A DNA stretch of 64,000 nucleotides from Pullulanibacillus pueri (GCF_014639255.1 NZ_BMFV01000004.1:1-64000), one strand, 5' to 3'; positions 8,057-17,265 are shown, counted from the stretch's first letter. Numbers and translations: made by a program. Notes: generated by a model not told the origin, from the letters alone.

Positions 8057-9190
8057 CTATCCTGCTTTAAGACCTGCCCCACAAAGTGGTATGACGACGC
8101 GTTCATTTTCGTTAGAGTTCAATTGATTGTGCTTGAAGTGTTTTTGATATTGGAGGTAGCCAGCATATGTAGCTGCAGCTGTGGGTTCAACGTAAAATCC
8201 TCTTTCAGCTAATGCCAAATGTGCTTGCTTAATTTTTTGTTCGGAAGCGGTAACGAACATGCCATTTGTTTCTCTTACAGCTGCTAAAATTTGCCGATGT
8301 CTCGGTGGATTTGCAATAGCAATTCCTTCAGCTAAAGTTTGCTGTTGTGCAATAGTGACGGTCCTTGCCTTTCCTAAGCGGTAGGCCGTAGCCAATGGCG
8401 CACACCGCTCGGCCTGAACACCAATGAGACGCGGGAATTTGGAGATCAATCCTGCTTCCATTAAGTCCTGACAGCCATAATAAACGCCTAAAAGAAGGGT
8501 GCCATTTCCAACGGGGAGCACGAGAGTATCAGGTAAATCTCCCTTTAATTGCTCCCATAGTTCGTAAACATAGGTTTTAGTTCCTTGATAGAAAAAAGGA
8601 TTATAAACGTGGCTGGCATAAAAAATATGCTGCTGTTCTACAGCTTGGACGGCTGCTTTGGCTGTCTCTTCACGATCTCCAGGAATAGTATGGACAGTCG
8701 CCCCATACGCATGTATTTGTTGTATTTTCTTAGGCGATGTTTGTTCAGGTACATATATATCACAGGTTATACCTAATCGTCCTCCGTAGGCGGCAATGGC
8801 TGTTCCTGCATTCCCACTGCTGTCAGCAATAACTCTTGTCACACCTAATTCTTTTGCTTTCGCGATGAGGACAGCTGCTCCTCGATCCTTGAAAGATAAT
8901 GTTGGCATCATAAAGTCTAGTTTTACAAGCAGATGGGGTGCGTCCCGATCTAGAGGAACTATAGGTGTGAAGCCTTCGCCCATTGTAATATCCTTTATGA
9001 AAGATGTGTTTTGAAACGGTAAGGCTTCACTATATCTCCATAAGGACGCCTCCCGACTTTGAATTTTTTTAAGCGGAAAAGATATTGGAAAGGATTCTAC
9101 ATTTAAAAGTCCGCCACAACAACATCTCCAAAGCAAATCTTTTGGATCATAGCTCCTCCCACAGTCATTGCAAACCCATTGAATGTTCAA
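8057..9190 (-). CDS. Threonine synthase-like PLP-dependent enzyme
   Basis: A 377-residue fold-type II PLP enzyme. It starts with a zinc-ribbon-like segment (CNDCG, then CCCGG, residues 8-27) followed by the catalytic domain with the PLP-binding lysine in SFKDRG (about residue 102), the asparagine loop SSGNAG and the glycine-rich phosphate loop PVGNGT. This matches threonine synthase-related proteins that convert O-phosphohomoserine to threonine. It stands alone, away from hom and thrB, so it may be a paralogue with another substrate. The upstream gene is divergent. Confidence 0.75.
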   Translation of the reverse strand: MNIQWVCNDCGRSYDPKDLLWRCCCGGLLNVESFPISFPLKKIQSREASLWRYSEALPFQNTSFIKDITMGEGFTPIVPLDRDAPHLLVKLDFMMPTLSFKDRGAAVLIAKAKELGVTRVIADSSGNAGTAIAAYGGRLGITCDIYVPEQTSPKKIQQIHAYGATVHTIPGDREETAKAAVQAVEQQHIFYASHVYNPFFYQGTKTYVYELWEQLKGDLPDTLVLPVGNGTLLLGVYYGCQDLMEAGLISKFPRLIGVQAERCAPLATAYRLGKARTVTIAQQQTLAEGIAIANPPRHRQILAAVRETNGMFVTASEQKIKQAHLALAERGFYVEPTAAATYAGYLQYQKHFKHNQLNSNENERVVIPLCGAGLKAG

Positions 9191-9334
9191 AGTGACTTCC
9201 CTCCTTTTCGTTTTTGGATGAACGGGTGCGTATCAGAATGAAAATGAAAAGGTTTTTTATGAATCATTAACTTAACAGTACAAGGTTGCATAATCTAACA
9301 CTATAAGCGTCCACATCACATTTATAAAGGGGGT

Positions 9335-9538
9335 ATGCAAAGAATGGATCGTTTCCCATTTTTATATTTTATATGTGTTCTCGTTGGGTTTGCGCTTATT
9401 CAAGTTCCACTGGGAGGAACATTTTTGGCAGGGCTCGATCAAGTGCTTCATGTGATTGGGGTCCTAGCTGTCATCGTCTTCTCTATCGTATTACTTTACC
9501 TCGGCGTCCTAGCCCTTTTCCAAAAAAGGTTTAGATAA
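9335..9538 (+). CDS. Small two-helix membrane protein
   Basis: A 67-residue protein with hydrophobic segments at about residues 8-25 and 36-61 separated by a short GG-containing turn, ending in KKRFR on the likely cytoplasmic side. AAAGGGGG lies just upstream of the ATG at 9335; the ATG at 9344 is an alternative. No family was recognised. It is divergent from the threonine synthase-like gene and converges on the DUF4129 operon. Confidence 0.6.
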   Translation: MQRMDRFPFLYFICVLVGFALIQVPLGGTFLAGLDQVLHVIGVLAVIVFSIVLLYLGVLALFQKRFR

Positions 9539-9550
9539 TAAAGATGTGTA

Positions 9551-9590
9551 GGGAAGTCATCCTTTTAACGACTGGGATTACTTCCCATTT
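9551..9590. terminator. Shared hairpin between convergent genes
   Basis: GGGAAGT and ACTTCCC, about 22 nt apart, lie between the plus-strand small membrane gene and the 3' end of the DUF4129 gene. It is a modest candidate terminator. Confidence 0.4.
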
Positions 9591-10900
9591 TCTTTATTCC
9601 TTTTATCTATGAATTTTTTTATTTCTCGATCGTCAATAGTCAAAGGGCTATATCTTGTCTGATTGTACATTTTATCAAGAAGCTCTTCTTTTGGCTCGAG
9701 GTAGCTTTTGTCCCTTCCTATTTCTTTAAGGGTTTCATGTGCCGTCAAAGATGGTTTGTATTGATATCCCTTTTTGATTTCGTTCAGAACAGTCTTTGTA
9801 TAAAGATAGCGTACTCTCTCTTGATTCGTTTTAAGGTCTTCCCATCCGGGTTCACGCTTGAATCGTGTGAACCACTGTTTGATTTTATGTTGCGATGCTT
9901 TGCGCCAATCCTCTATGAGACTTTCCTTTTCATCGATAAAGGCTGCCGTCTCGTGTTCAAATGATGAGGTATGGAAGAGTTTATTTAGAAAACGGACAAG
10001 GCGAGCATAGAGTTTCGAGAACCATTTGCGCGTGTTTTTATAAAGCCAGTAGAGTAAAAATAAAATAGCCGCGATTATGAGAATATAGACGCCAATCATG
10101 AGAACTTTTTCAAAAATCTCTGCCCAAGCGGAGGGTTTTTGTTGCTCCATTTGTGGAAATTGTGGTGTTGATGGTGTCAGCGGTTTCTCTGGTGGTCGAT
10201 CATGGGAAAAGAGCGAAAAGAACCAAGCAACACCACTGACAATATAGGACACTATCTGTGAAAAAAGAAAGGCAATCCAATGAAAACTGGCAATAAGAAA
10301 GAGAACGATTAAAGTAATGACAATGAACACTCTATTTTGTCTCTTTAAAGTGCGACTTAAGATAGGTTTTTTACTGTCTGATAAAGTAGCAGTCTCCAAG
10401 TGGCGATGATTGGTAACGAAAAGCGTTACTATTAAACACAGACTCCCCGCCCAAGTGATAAGAGATAAATAGGGTGAAAAGCGTTCGATGTATCGGTAGA
10501 CTAGGTACGCTACAAAATAGATTGGAAGACTTATCCAAAGAAAAACAAGTGGGAAGACTTCCTCCCATTCTTTTTCAATATAAATGATGCCTCTATATGT
10601 CACCACAAGCCCAATGAGAAAAGTTGGTAGTGTTAACCAAGTATGTGGCATCACTAACAAAGACACGAGACCGTTGATTAGGAAGATAATGAGGAGATAG
10701 AAACCACGTCTTTTCCCATTTAGATATTTCCGAAGCAAAAGACCCATCAAGAATAGAAAAAGTAAACTGCCGAGCCAAACCCATATGTAGTGAAGGGGAA
10801 CAATCATGATGGCTATCAGAAGGAGAATAGGAAAGAAGACAAGTTCTTCAACAATGCCTTGCCCCCATTTTCGGAGAAGCATAGGTAGATCCTTATACAT
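9578..10900 (-). CDS. DUF4129 membrane protein without transglutaminase domain
   Basis: A 440-residue membrane protein with five or six helices in the first 200 residues, another near residue 280, and a C-terminal cytoplasmic DUF4129-like segment (KTNQERVRYLYTKTVLNEIKKGY, TAHETLKEIG). The start at 10900 (MYKDLPML) follows GGAGGAGG and overlaps the DUF58 stop by 8 nt. In the Bacillus yeaC-yeaD-yebA operon the matching third protein carries an external transglutaminase domain between the helices and DUF4129. That domain is absent here, and only about 40 polar residues sit between helices. Confidence 0.7.
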   Translation of the reverse strand: MYKDLPMLLRKWGQGIVEELVFFPILLLIAIMIVPLHYIWVWLGSLLFLFLMGLLLRKYLNGKRRGFYLLIIFLINGLVSLLVMPHTWLTLPTFLIGLVVTYRGIIYIEKEWEEVFPLVFLWISLPIYFVAYLVYRYIERFSPYLSLITWAGSLCLIVTLFVTNHRHLETATLSDSKKPILSRTLKRQNRVFIVITLIVLFLIASFHWIAFLFSQIVSYIVSGVAWFFSLFSHDRPPEKPLTPSTPQFPQMEQQKPSAWAEIFEKVLMIGVYILIIAAILFLLYWLYKNTRKWFSKLYARLVRFLNKLFHTSSFEHETAAFIDEKESLIEDWRKASQHKIKQWFTRFKREPGWEDLKTNQERVRYLYTKTVLNEIKKGYQYKPSLTAHETLKEIGRDKSYLEPKEELLDKMYNQTRYSPLTIDDREIKKFIDKRNKENGK

Positions 10901-12020
10901 ATTGTTTTTCCTCCTCCATTGACTCACTCTCTTTTTCTGAGTTGGTGGAAAGCCAAAAGATTTCTACCGCATGACCTTGAGCTTCTAGTTGCTGTATACG
11001 TTCTCGTGCTTTTTCACTCAGATAGCCTGTAATCAATAGAATATCTGTATTCGGCATCTGCTGTTCAGCCTCTTCTTGCAAAAAACTCTGAAAGGATACC
11101 CGTCGATCCATTTGAAGTTTTGCCAAAGTTTCCAACAAAAGTGTCAGCTGGTGTTGACTATTCTTGGGAAGTATTCGAATTGGTTCTTTTTCGTTTGGTT
11201 GGTCAAAATTTTTAATGTATGAATTGCAGCTAAACCCTGTAGGGATCCCCTGATCCAAGGCGTACTGTGCAATCGTTGCAGCGTAGGAAATTCCCCTTTC
11301 AATTAAGGGACGATCCATTATGGGCATCCAAATATCATCGGTGAGCTCGAAGTTAAGATATATCATCAGATGATGGTCTGCTGTAAAGTCTTTCTGATTG
11401 ACCTGCAACGTTCCAGCCCGCGCTGTCGCTTTCCAATTGATACTATTCATGGCATCACCGTAAAGATAGTCGCGGATGCCCACCTTCATAAAGGGATCCT
11501 CAATAATCCATCGCTTAACACTGTAGTCCCCTTGTAGGCTGTGAGAGGGTAAAAAAATCTCCTCTATGGAAAGGAGTTTGGGATAGACAATCAACTCTGC
11601 AGACACTTGCAACTTTCCATGTGTTCCATTGAGGCCCAAAAGATCTCCATTTGTCATCTCTACTGTATTTAATCGATAGTGCCCCCTTTTCTTACAGGTG
11701 ACTTTATGACGACGCGTAATTTTTTGAAAGGGCATGAGACTAAATAAGCTCCGGTGAAATTGCTGGTCAGCGATCTCAAGCTCATGTTGATGTTGAAACT
11801 GGAGATCTGCACTAATATGCGATTCCAGACGTAACCATGGAACTGGAAGAAGTTTTTTATTTGAAATTTGTTCAATCATCTCGACCTCTTCACCTTCAAA
11901 GACAGCATCGTCACTAAAGAAACGGGTGTAACCGATGCGTGATAAACCCCATTTGGTAAAAAGGATGCTTTGTATTATGATGAGTACGAGGGCAATAATA
12001 ATGAGCCATGCCATCCCCAT
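10893..12020 (-). CDS. DUF58 domain protein (YeaD-like)
   Basis: A 375-residue protein with two N-terminal hydrophobic segments in the first 25 residues, a beta-rich middle, and the DUF58 signature GDAMNSINWKATARAG at about residue 185. A von Willebrand-like domain probably follows. DUF58 proteins work with MoxR ATPases and have been linked to envelope or metal-centre assembly. It is the second gene of the MoxR-DUF58-DUF4129 operon, 6 nt after the MoxR stop. Confidence 0.85.
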   Translation of the reverse strand: MGMAWLIIIALVLIIIQSILFTKWGLSRIGYTRFFSDDAVFEGEEVEMIEQISNKKLLPVPWLRLESHISADLQFQHQHELEIADQQFHRSLFSLMPFQKITRRHKVTCKKRGHYRLNTVEMTNGDLLGLNGTHGKLQVSAELIVYPKLLSIEEIFLPSHSLQGDYSVKRWIIEDPFMKVGIRDYLYGDAMNSINWKATARAGTLQVNQKDFTADHHLMIYLNFELTDDIWMPIMDRPLIERGISYAATIAQYALDQGIPTGFSCNSYIKNFDQPNEKEPIRILPKNSQHQLTLLLETLAKLQMDRRVSFQSFLQEEAEQQMPNTDILLITGYLSEKARERIQQLEAQGHAVEIFWLSTNSEKESESMEEEKQYV

Positions 12021-12026
12021 AGAGAG

Positions 12027-12995
12027 TCATTTCCTTTCCCTTATCAATTCATCTTCAGTAGGAACCGGAACGAGTTCTATGAGTTCTTCTAGAACCCCTT
12101 CAGCTTGATTGCTCTTTACTCTCTTTGCTTGATTAAGTATAAGTCGGTGTGCGAGCACCGGCTTGGCCATGGCCTTGACATCGTCAGGTAAGACATAGGA
12201 TCTTCCTTGGAGTAAAGCATAGACTTGAACCGCCTTCAGTAATGCTTGACTTCCTCTTGGACTAATACCTAATTCTATATAAGGGTGGCGACGAGTTTTC
12301 TCAACAATTTCCATGATATAGTTAAGGATCTCGTCACTAACGTAAAGATGCGAATAGAGATTTTGCGCCATTAACACATCTGCTTTGGTAGCAATAGCTT
12401 CGAGTTGGTCGATGGGATTGTTCTCCTTAAACCGTTTTAAGATGTTGATGCCCTCTTCTTTAGTGGGGTAACCCAGTTTTACTTTTAATAAAAAACGATC
12501 TAACTGGGCTTCAGGTAAAGGAAATGTCCCTTGGTTTTCCACAGGATTTTGAGTCGCAATGACCATAAAAGGATGCTCTAATTTTCGAGTAGCGCCATCG
12601 ATCGTCACTTGATATTCTTCCATGCACTCTAATAAACTAGACTGTGTCCTTGGCGTCGCGCGATTAATTTCATCTGCCAATAAAATATTTGAAAAGACGG
12701 GTCCAGGATAAAATTCAAACTCCCCACTTTTTTGATTATAAAAGTTAAGCCCTGTTATATCCGTAGGAAGTAAATCTGGAGTAAATTGGATACGGTTAAA
12801 TGAGCAGTCTAATGACTGAGCTAAGACTTTAGCAAGCAAGGTTTTTCCCATCCCAGGAACATCTTCTAGAAGAACATGTCCTGAAGAAATAAGCGCTACA
12901 AGAAGCTGATCAATGACGTCTTCTTTTCCAATAATAACTTTTTGGATATTCTGTTTTAGCTCGATCGCTAACGTCTGAATGTCAGTAAATTCCAT
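12027..12995 (-). CDS. MoxR-family AAA+ ATPase (YeaC-like)
   Basis: A 322-residue AAA+ ATPase with Walker A DVPGMGKT (about residues 43-50), Walker B ILLADEIN (about 106-113), sensor 1 VIATQNP and the AAA lid with LGISPRGSQALL. MoxR ATPases act as chaperone-like partners of VWA or DUF58 proteins. It heads the three-gene operon, and the ATG at 12995 follows AAGGAGAG. The genes run in the same order as Bacillus yeaC-yeaD-yebA. Confidence 0.9.
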   Translation of the reverse strand: MEFTDIQTLAIELKQNIQKVIIGKEDVIDQLLVALISSGHVLLEDVPGMGKTLLAKVLAQSLDCSFNRIQFTPDLLPTDITGLNFYNQKSGEFEFYPGPVFSNILLADEINRATPRTQSSLLECMEEYQVTIDGATRKLEHPFMVIATQNPVENQGTFPLPEAQLDRFLLKVKLGYPTKEEGINILKRFKENNPIDQLEAIATKADVLMAQNLYSHLYVSDEILNYIMEIVEKTRRHPYIELGISPRGSQALLKAVQVYALLQGRSYVLPDDVKAMAKPVLAHRLILNQAKRVKSNQAEGVLEELIELVPVPTEDELIRERK

Positions 12996-13318
12996 GACAA
13001 CTCTCCTTATAAATACAGTAGCTTTTTTATAACGTCAGAAAAAATAAAGTTTTGGTCAGCGGGACGGAGGAGATTTCCGCTCCAATCCCCTTGGTGCGGA
13101 CGATTGCCTTTTTCTTATAAAAATAGCATCAGCGTCCAAGGCATTTTCTAACGCCTTTTTTTTAAAAGCCCTTTCAATAATATTACTGAACTTTAAAAAC
13201 AAAGACAATGAAAATATCTTATTAATCAGACATATCGTGAATTTATTCTTCAGTTTCTCAGCGTTGTCAGTCTTAATGAAAAGCGCTATGATGAAGTTAG
13301 ACAACGTGTGAGAGGATT
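12996..13318. repeat. Gene-free region with a possible dispersed repeat end
   Basis: The stretch holds no convincing gene; a 98-residue minus-strand ORF crosses into msrA and is probably spurious. ATAACGTCAGAA near 13028-13039 matches the end of the dispersed repeat found at 35.4, 49.2 and 59.9 kb. The following bases encode, on the minus strand, APRGLERKSP, a peptide I recall from junk ORFs in Bacillales repeats. It may be a composite or decayed copy. Confidence 0.35.
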
Positions 13319-13324
13319 TTGGAT

Positions 13325-13858
13325 ATGGAAAAACAATTGGAATTAGCGACATTCGCTGGCGGCTGCTTTTGGTGCATGGTCAAACCTTTCGATGAAATGC
13401 CCGGGATCCATAAAGTGATTTCTGGGTATATGGGGGGCACTTTAGAAAATCCTACCTATGAGCAAGTAAAAAAAGGAGATACGGGCCATTATGAGGTTGT
13501 GCAAATTACCTTTGATCCAGAGCGGTTTCCTTATCAAGAGTTGCTCGACTTATATTGGCCACAAACCGATCCAACAGATGACGGTGGACAATTCTTTGAC
13601 CGCGGGCCCCAATATCGGACAGCGATTTTTTATCATAATGACAAGCAAAAAGCGTTAGCAGAAGCTTCAAAGAAACAATTACAAGAGAGTGGGAAATTCA
13701 ATAAACCGATTGTGACACGAATTCTTCCTGCTGGTCCCTTCTACGTCGCTGAAGAAGAGCATCAAGCCTTCTATAAAAAGCATCCTGACAAATACGCTCA
13801 GGAACGTGTGGAATCAGGAAGAGACGCCTTTATCAAAAGTCATTGGATACAAAAATAG
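13325..13858 (+). CDS. msrA: Peptide methionine sulfoxide reductase A
   Basis: A 177-residue MsrA. The catalytic motif GGCFWC is at about residues 12-17, followed by GYMGG and the substrate pocket GDTGHYEVV and DPTDDGGQFFDRG. It reduces S-methionine sulfoxide in proteins. The ATG at 13325 is preferred because AGAGGA lies 9 nt upstream; the TTG at 13319 is too close to that site. It is monocistronic, with a hairpin after it and no msrB beside it. Confidence 0.95.
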   Translation: MEKQLELATFAGGCFWCMVKPFDEMPGIHKVISGYMGGTLENPTYEQVKKGDTGHYEVVQITFDPERFPYQELLDLYWPQTDPTDDGGQFFDRGPQYRTAIFYHNDKQKALAEASKKQLQESGKFNKPIVTRILPAGPFYVAEEEHQAFYKKHPDKYAQERVESGRDAFIKSHWIQK

Positions 13859-13864
13859 TACAAA

Positions 13865-13894
13865 TAGAGGTGACTCTTTGCCGAGTCACCTCTA
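13865..13894. terminator. Terminator after msrA
   Basis: A 12-bp perfect inverted repeat, TAGAGGTGACTC / GAGTCACCTCTA, with a 6-nt loop. It is shared with the ABC remnant that converges from the right. Confidence 0.75.
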
Positions 13895-13899
13895 TTCTA

Positions 13900-14312
13900 T
13901 TATCGTCTAAGTAGCGACGATCCGAAGCGCTTTTTGCTTGAGTAGGTAAAGATAGCTTCCCGTGTTGTTTGCGCTCCTTTTTGTCCTCGAAGTTCCTCCA
14001 TGGTTCTAAGGGCTATAACGCTTCCATCATTAATAATGGCAATACGGTCACACATGCGTTCTGCAATACCTAAGATATGGATCGTCAGAAAGACGGTTGC
14101 GCCATGATCACACATGCTTTAATTGTCTAGCGCTTCCGGGATCAAGACCAACCGTGGATATTCATCCAGAAATAAGACTTCGGGCTCATGATGAGAGCAC
14201 CACAAAGGGGTCTAACCGATAAGTTAAGTGACTGTACTGCTGGTGATTTTCCGTTGGCCTTATATAAGTTGTTGATTTCTATTGCTGCATTTGTGCTTTC
14301 ATTAAAATCCAC
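13900..14312 (-). pseudogene. Ruined ABC transporter ATP-binding protein
   Basis: From GTG at 14312 the frame reads AAIEINNLYKANGKSPAV then QSLNLSVRP, the start of an ABC ATPase. It then jumps straight to sequence after the signature (HEPEVLFLDE in a shifted frame) and ends TIHILGIAERMCDRIAI. The Walker A and signature region is deleted, and at least two frameshifts follow. A decayed permease lies 500 bp upstream, so a whole ABC-2 type exporter has been lost here. Confidence 0.75.
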
Positions 14313-14350
14313 CTTTACTTTATTTTAAGCTAAATCTCTTTGGACTTTGA

Positions 14351-14384
14351 AATGGGCCATGTCTTCGCGGCGACATAGGCCATT
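14351..14384. terminator. Hairpin after the DUF4064 gene
   Basis: AATGGGCCATGTC and GACATAGGCCATT form a long stem with an 8-nt loop between the DUF4064 stop and the ABC remnant. The T-run is weak. Confidence 0.5.
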
Positions 14385-14396
14385 CTTTTATTCTCT

Positions 14397-14789
14397 TTAG
14401 TACCTATTCCCTTTTGGCCTTTTAATAAGGGCCAGAATCCCGGCAATGAGATATAAAATAAAGGGAACAACAGTAATAATACTGGAAACGGCAGCAATAA
14501 TGAGAAACAAGCCAGCAAGTTTGGGCTTTTTGTTTCCCTGCAAACATACTAAGGCAATAATGGCAAGAATAATACTTATGCTAGCCAGAATAATAAGATA
14601 AGACCCAAGATGATTCATCGCGGCGACCATATCATGAATGTCCTGTTTTGAGAGTTCTGTCCCCGACGTTTGAAGCTGATCTTCAAGGGTATTTGTCGAT
14701 AACTTTTTAAAGGATAGCCCCCCTAATAAACTCAACCCATTAATAATCAGGGCGATAATCGATAATATAAACTCACCCGTTCTTTTCAT
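14397..14789 (-). CDS. DUF4064-like four-helix membrane protein
   Basis: A 130-residue membrane protein starting MKRTGEFILSIIALIINGLS, with helices at about 8-25, 60-83, 90-105 and 107-125, and an extracellular loop carrying a helix (ELSKQDIHDMVAAM). Layout and opening match DUF4064 proteins of Bacillales. AAAGGAGGACG precedes the ATG. It lies between the decayed ATPase and permease genes of an ABC exporter but looks intact itself. Confidence 0.75.
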   Translation of the reverse strand: MKRTGEFILSIIALIINGLSLLGGLSFKKLSTNTLEDQLQTSGTELSKQDIHDMVAAMNHLGSYLIILASISIILAIIALVCLQGNKKPKLAGLFLIIAAVSSIITVVPFILYLIAGILALIKRPKGNRY

Positions 14790-14823
14790 TTTAACGTCCT
14801 CCTTTATTCCATTCTATGGAGTG

Positions 14824-15125
14824 TTAACTGACAACATCCCTTTTTTGAAAGACAAAAATTGCTATACCTATAAAAGGGATGATATATATCATCCAAATCA
14901 TGCATGGCCCTGTTACATAAAACATAAAAACATGTGGTCGAGACCGAAAATCAGATTTGAGGATAAGAGTCTCCCCGTTAAAAAGCCACATGACTTGAGG
15001 CAATGATCATTATAAAGAGCGTGAGTAAGGACGAAGAACCCAACATTCACTGTTGAACCCCTTCATATTCCCATTGTTTTTTATGTACACGCTCAGAGGT
15101 TGATCTTGTTGGTGTTAAAAGAGAC
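14824..15125 (-). pseudogene. Remnant of an ABC-2 type permease
   Basis: The end of the minus-strand frame reads FMFYVTGPCMIWMIYIIPFI then AIFVFQKRDVVS followed by TAA (14824-14826), a typical last helix and tail of an ABC-2 permease. Upstream only fragments such as LLTLFIMIIAS can be read, in different frames with stops between. It is probably the partner of the ruined ATPase at 13900-14312. Confidence 0.55.
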
Positions 15126-15139
15126 TGGCCTTCCATCAA

Positions 15140-15427
15140 TTAGCTCCCACCTTTGTGAGTAAAATCATCTACATACTTCTTAGCTTCCAATAGGGAGAAA
15201 CCGAAAGCTTTTCGCGTCTCTTTTACAGCTTCAACGGTTTTTCCTTCTTTAACAAGTGCGCGGATCGTTTCATTTATAGGGTCTTCAGGAACATTGACTT
15301 GTTTGGCTATTTGATCTAAGGTGGTTTGAATGCGTTTAAACCGAGAGTCTAAGGTACTCAGTTTTTCACTGACGCGCACGATGAGTATGAAAAATACAAG
15401 AAGGATCGAACACAAAAGATAGATCAT
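15140..15427 (-). CDS. Membrane-anchored protein with ribosomal L7/L12 C-terminal-like domain
   Basis: A 95-residue protein with an N-terminal membrane helix (MIYLLCSILLVFFILIV) and a C-terminal PINETIRALVKEGKTVEAVK then LLEAKKYVDDF, which resembles the L7/L12 C-terminal fold. The start at 15427 is chosen for AAGGAGAA 8 nt upstream; 13 upstream codons have no such site. Small anchored proteins of this type are common in Bacillales; their role is unknown. Confidence 0.75.
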   Translation of the reverse strand: MIYLLCSILLVFFILIVRVSEKLSTLDSRFKRIQTTLDQIAKQVNVPEDPINETIRALVKEGKTVEAVKETRKAFGFSLLEAKKYVDDFTHKGGS

Positions 15428-15626
15428 TTTAAAAGTTCTCCTTAAATAGAATGTTTTCTTTAGCATACCATTTAACAGCTTGATTCTAAATAACTATTAA
15501 ACATTTTTCTTTCACAAAGGTGCTTTAATTTTCACTTTCATGACTTCAGATTTAGTTATGAATCGTCTATACTTGAGATTAAAGTTTTCTTTTTACAAGC
15601 CGTGCGTGAATGGAGGTAATCTTGGG

Positions 15627-16568
15627 ATGGATAAATGGAGACATAGTAAGGGGATAGTGATGGTCACTATCGGAGCGGCTTTATGGGGTATTTCAGGGAC
15701 CATGGCCGGGCGGCTTTTTCAATATAATGCAGTGTCTACGGAATGGCTTGTTACTGTAAGGTTGCTTTGTTCTGGAGGGCTTTTTTTGTTGTTGGCTTTA
15801 ATGAATAAGGAAAGCCGTGGTCAAGTGTTAGCCATATGGAAGAACAAGAGAGATGCCTTAAATATCTTCTTATTTGGATTCGTGGGCATGCTTGGCGTTC
15901 AATATACCTATTTCGCTTCTATTGCAACGGGGAATGCTGCAGTAGCGACTTTATTACAGTATTTGGCTCCGTTTTTTATTACTCTGTATTTAGTAATGAA
16001 AAACCGTTCCTTTCCTACAAGAAAGGAAATATTTGCGGTGTTTTTAGCTCTCTTCGGAACGTTTTTATTAATGACCAACGGGACGATCAAAGGATTTTCC
16101 GTTTCAGGGGTCTCAATAATGTGGGGCATTCTATCGGGTGTGACACTCGCTTTTTACACCTTACATTCGAGTCATTTTATTCAACGGTATCGTCCATCCG
16201 TCATTATAGGCTGGGGCATGTTAATTGGCGGTTTGGCACTAAGCGTCCTTCATCCCCCATGGGAAGTTGAAATGAAGCATTGGACGGTTTCGACGCCAGC
16301 TACTATCGGTTTTATCATTTTGCTAGGTACCTTCCTGGCTTTTTATCTATATTTAAGCAGTCTAAAATATATTTCTCCACAAGAAAGTAGTTTGCTAGGG
16401 TGTACAGAACCCCTCGTAGCCGTTGTCAGTTCACTACTCTGGTTACATGTTCCTTTTGGGAGCTTTCAAGTGATTGGGGCCATCTGTGTGATCGTCATGG
16501 TCATTCTTTTGTCTCTGAAAAAGAAGCAAGCTCGTGTCCGTGCTTCAGATGATGCACATATAGTCTGA
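15627..16568 (+). CDS. EamA-family transporter (DMT superfamily)
   Basis: A 313-residue membrane protein with ten predicted helices in two EamA repeats (about residues 10-140 and 155-295). The start at 15627 (MDKWRHSK) follows TGGAGGTAAT; the 29 codons upstream lack a site. The repeat ends WGISGTMAGRLFQ and LEYISP/ECTEP-like (KYISPQESSLLGCTEPL) are typical of amino-acid or metabolite exporters. Substrate is unknown. Confidence 0.85.
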   Translation: MDKWRHSKGIVMVTIGAALWGISGTMAGRLFQYNAVSTEWLVTVRLLCSGGLFLLLALMNKESRGQVLAIWKNKRDALNIFLFGFVGMLGVQYTYFASIATGNAAVATLLQYLAPFFITLYLVMKNRSFPTRKEIFAVFLALFGTFLLMTNGTIKGFSVSGVSIMWGILSGVTLAFYTLHSSHFIQRYRPSVIIGWGMLIGGLALSVLHPPWEVEMKHWTVSTPATIGFIILLGTFLAFYLYLSSLKYISPQESSLLGCTEPLVAVVSSLLWLHVPFGSFQVIGAICVIVMVILLSLKKKQARVRASDDAHIV

Positions 16569-16628
16569 AGGGGTTTATTCTCCTCTTCTATCGTCAATAA
16601 TTAAGAAAAAAGTAAATGAGGGGTGAAT

Positions 16629-17249
16629 ATGCTCAAACGTATCTCAGCGATATTAACCCTTGTTGGAGGCCTTATCTTTGCTGCGGCCACTATTTTTCAT
16701 CCCCCGTTAACCAACCCTTGGGATGTGTCCTATGCGTTTAAAGAAGTCAACGCACATGAACATTGGATTCTCGATCATTGGTTTTTTCTCAGTGGGTTAA
16801 CGCTATGGTTGATTGGCTTAGCTCAATTGGCTGATGGTGAGCAAAACCGCTCAAGAAATGCAGCACGACTATTTATCGGGTCACTTACTTTGTGGTACAT
16901 CATTTTAGCTGCTGAGCTTGCGGTCCTTCCGCAATTACTATCAACTATCCTCATAGAGGGAAAAACGTATTATCAGCCGATATGGAATGCTCTTTTCACT
17001 TGGGGGCTGTTTGCGGGCTATCTGGCAATGTTCTTTGTATATATAGGTATTATATTACTAGCAATCAATGATCAAGGGGTGTTAAGGATGTTGGGGATCA
17101 TCACAGGGGGCATCGCGTTAATGGCAACGCTTCTCTTATTTGCTCACCCCAATCTTTCTATTTATCTTGCGATGCCTTCTCTACTCCCTTTCCTTTGGAC
17201 ACTTTGGTTTGCGATAAAACGGATGGTGAACCCTCATCCCTTGAAATAA
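16629..17249 (+). CDS. Six- or seven-helix membrane protein, function unknown
   Basis: A 206-residue integral membrane protein with helices spread over the whole length, including FIFHPP- and DHWFFLSGLTLWLIGLAQL-type segments, and acidic/His residues near the first loop (EVNAHEHWILDH). GAGGGG precedes the ATG at 16629; the GTG at 16623 is an alternative. I do not recognise the family with confidence. It follows the EamA gene by 60 bp and may be co-transcribed with it. Confidence 0.6.
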   Translation: MLKRISAILTLVGGLIFAAATIFHPPLTNPWDVSYAFKEVNAHEHWILDHWFFLSGLTLWLIGLAQLADGEQNRSRNAARLFIGSLTLWYIILAAELAVLPQLLSTILIEGKTYYQPIWNALFTWGLFAGYLAMFFVYIGIILLAINDQGVLRMLGIITGGIALMATLLLFAHPNLSIYLAMPSLLPFLWTLWFAIKRMVNPHPLK

Positions 17250-17262
17250 GGGCTGAGGGTTT
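17231..17262 (+). terminator. Terminator between convergent genes
   Basis: CCCTCATCCCTT and AAGGGCTGAGGG pair around GAAAT and are followed by TTTTG. The stem contains the stop codon of the membrane gene and abuts the proA stop. Confidence 0.75.
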
Positions 17263-17265
17263 TGT

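Noticed and set aside
13056..13352. 98-residue minus-strand ORF overlapping the msrA start
   Set aside because: It runs into msrA, lacks a start signal and its end reads like a repeat-derived peptide.
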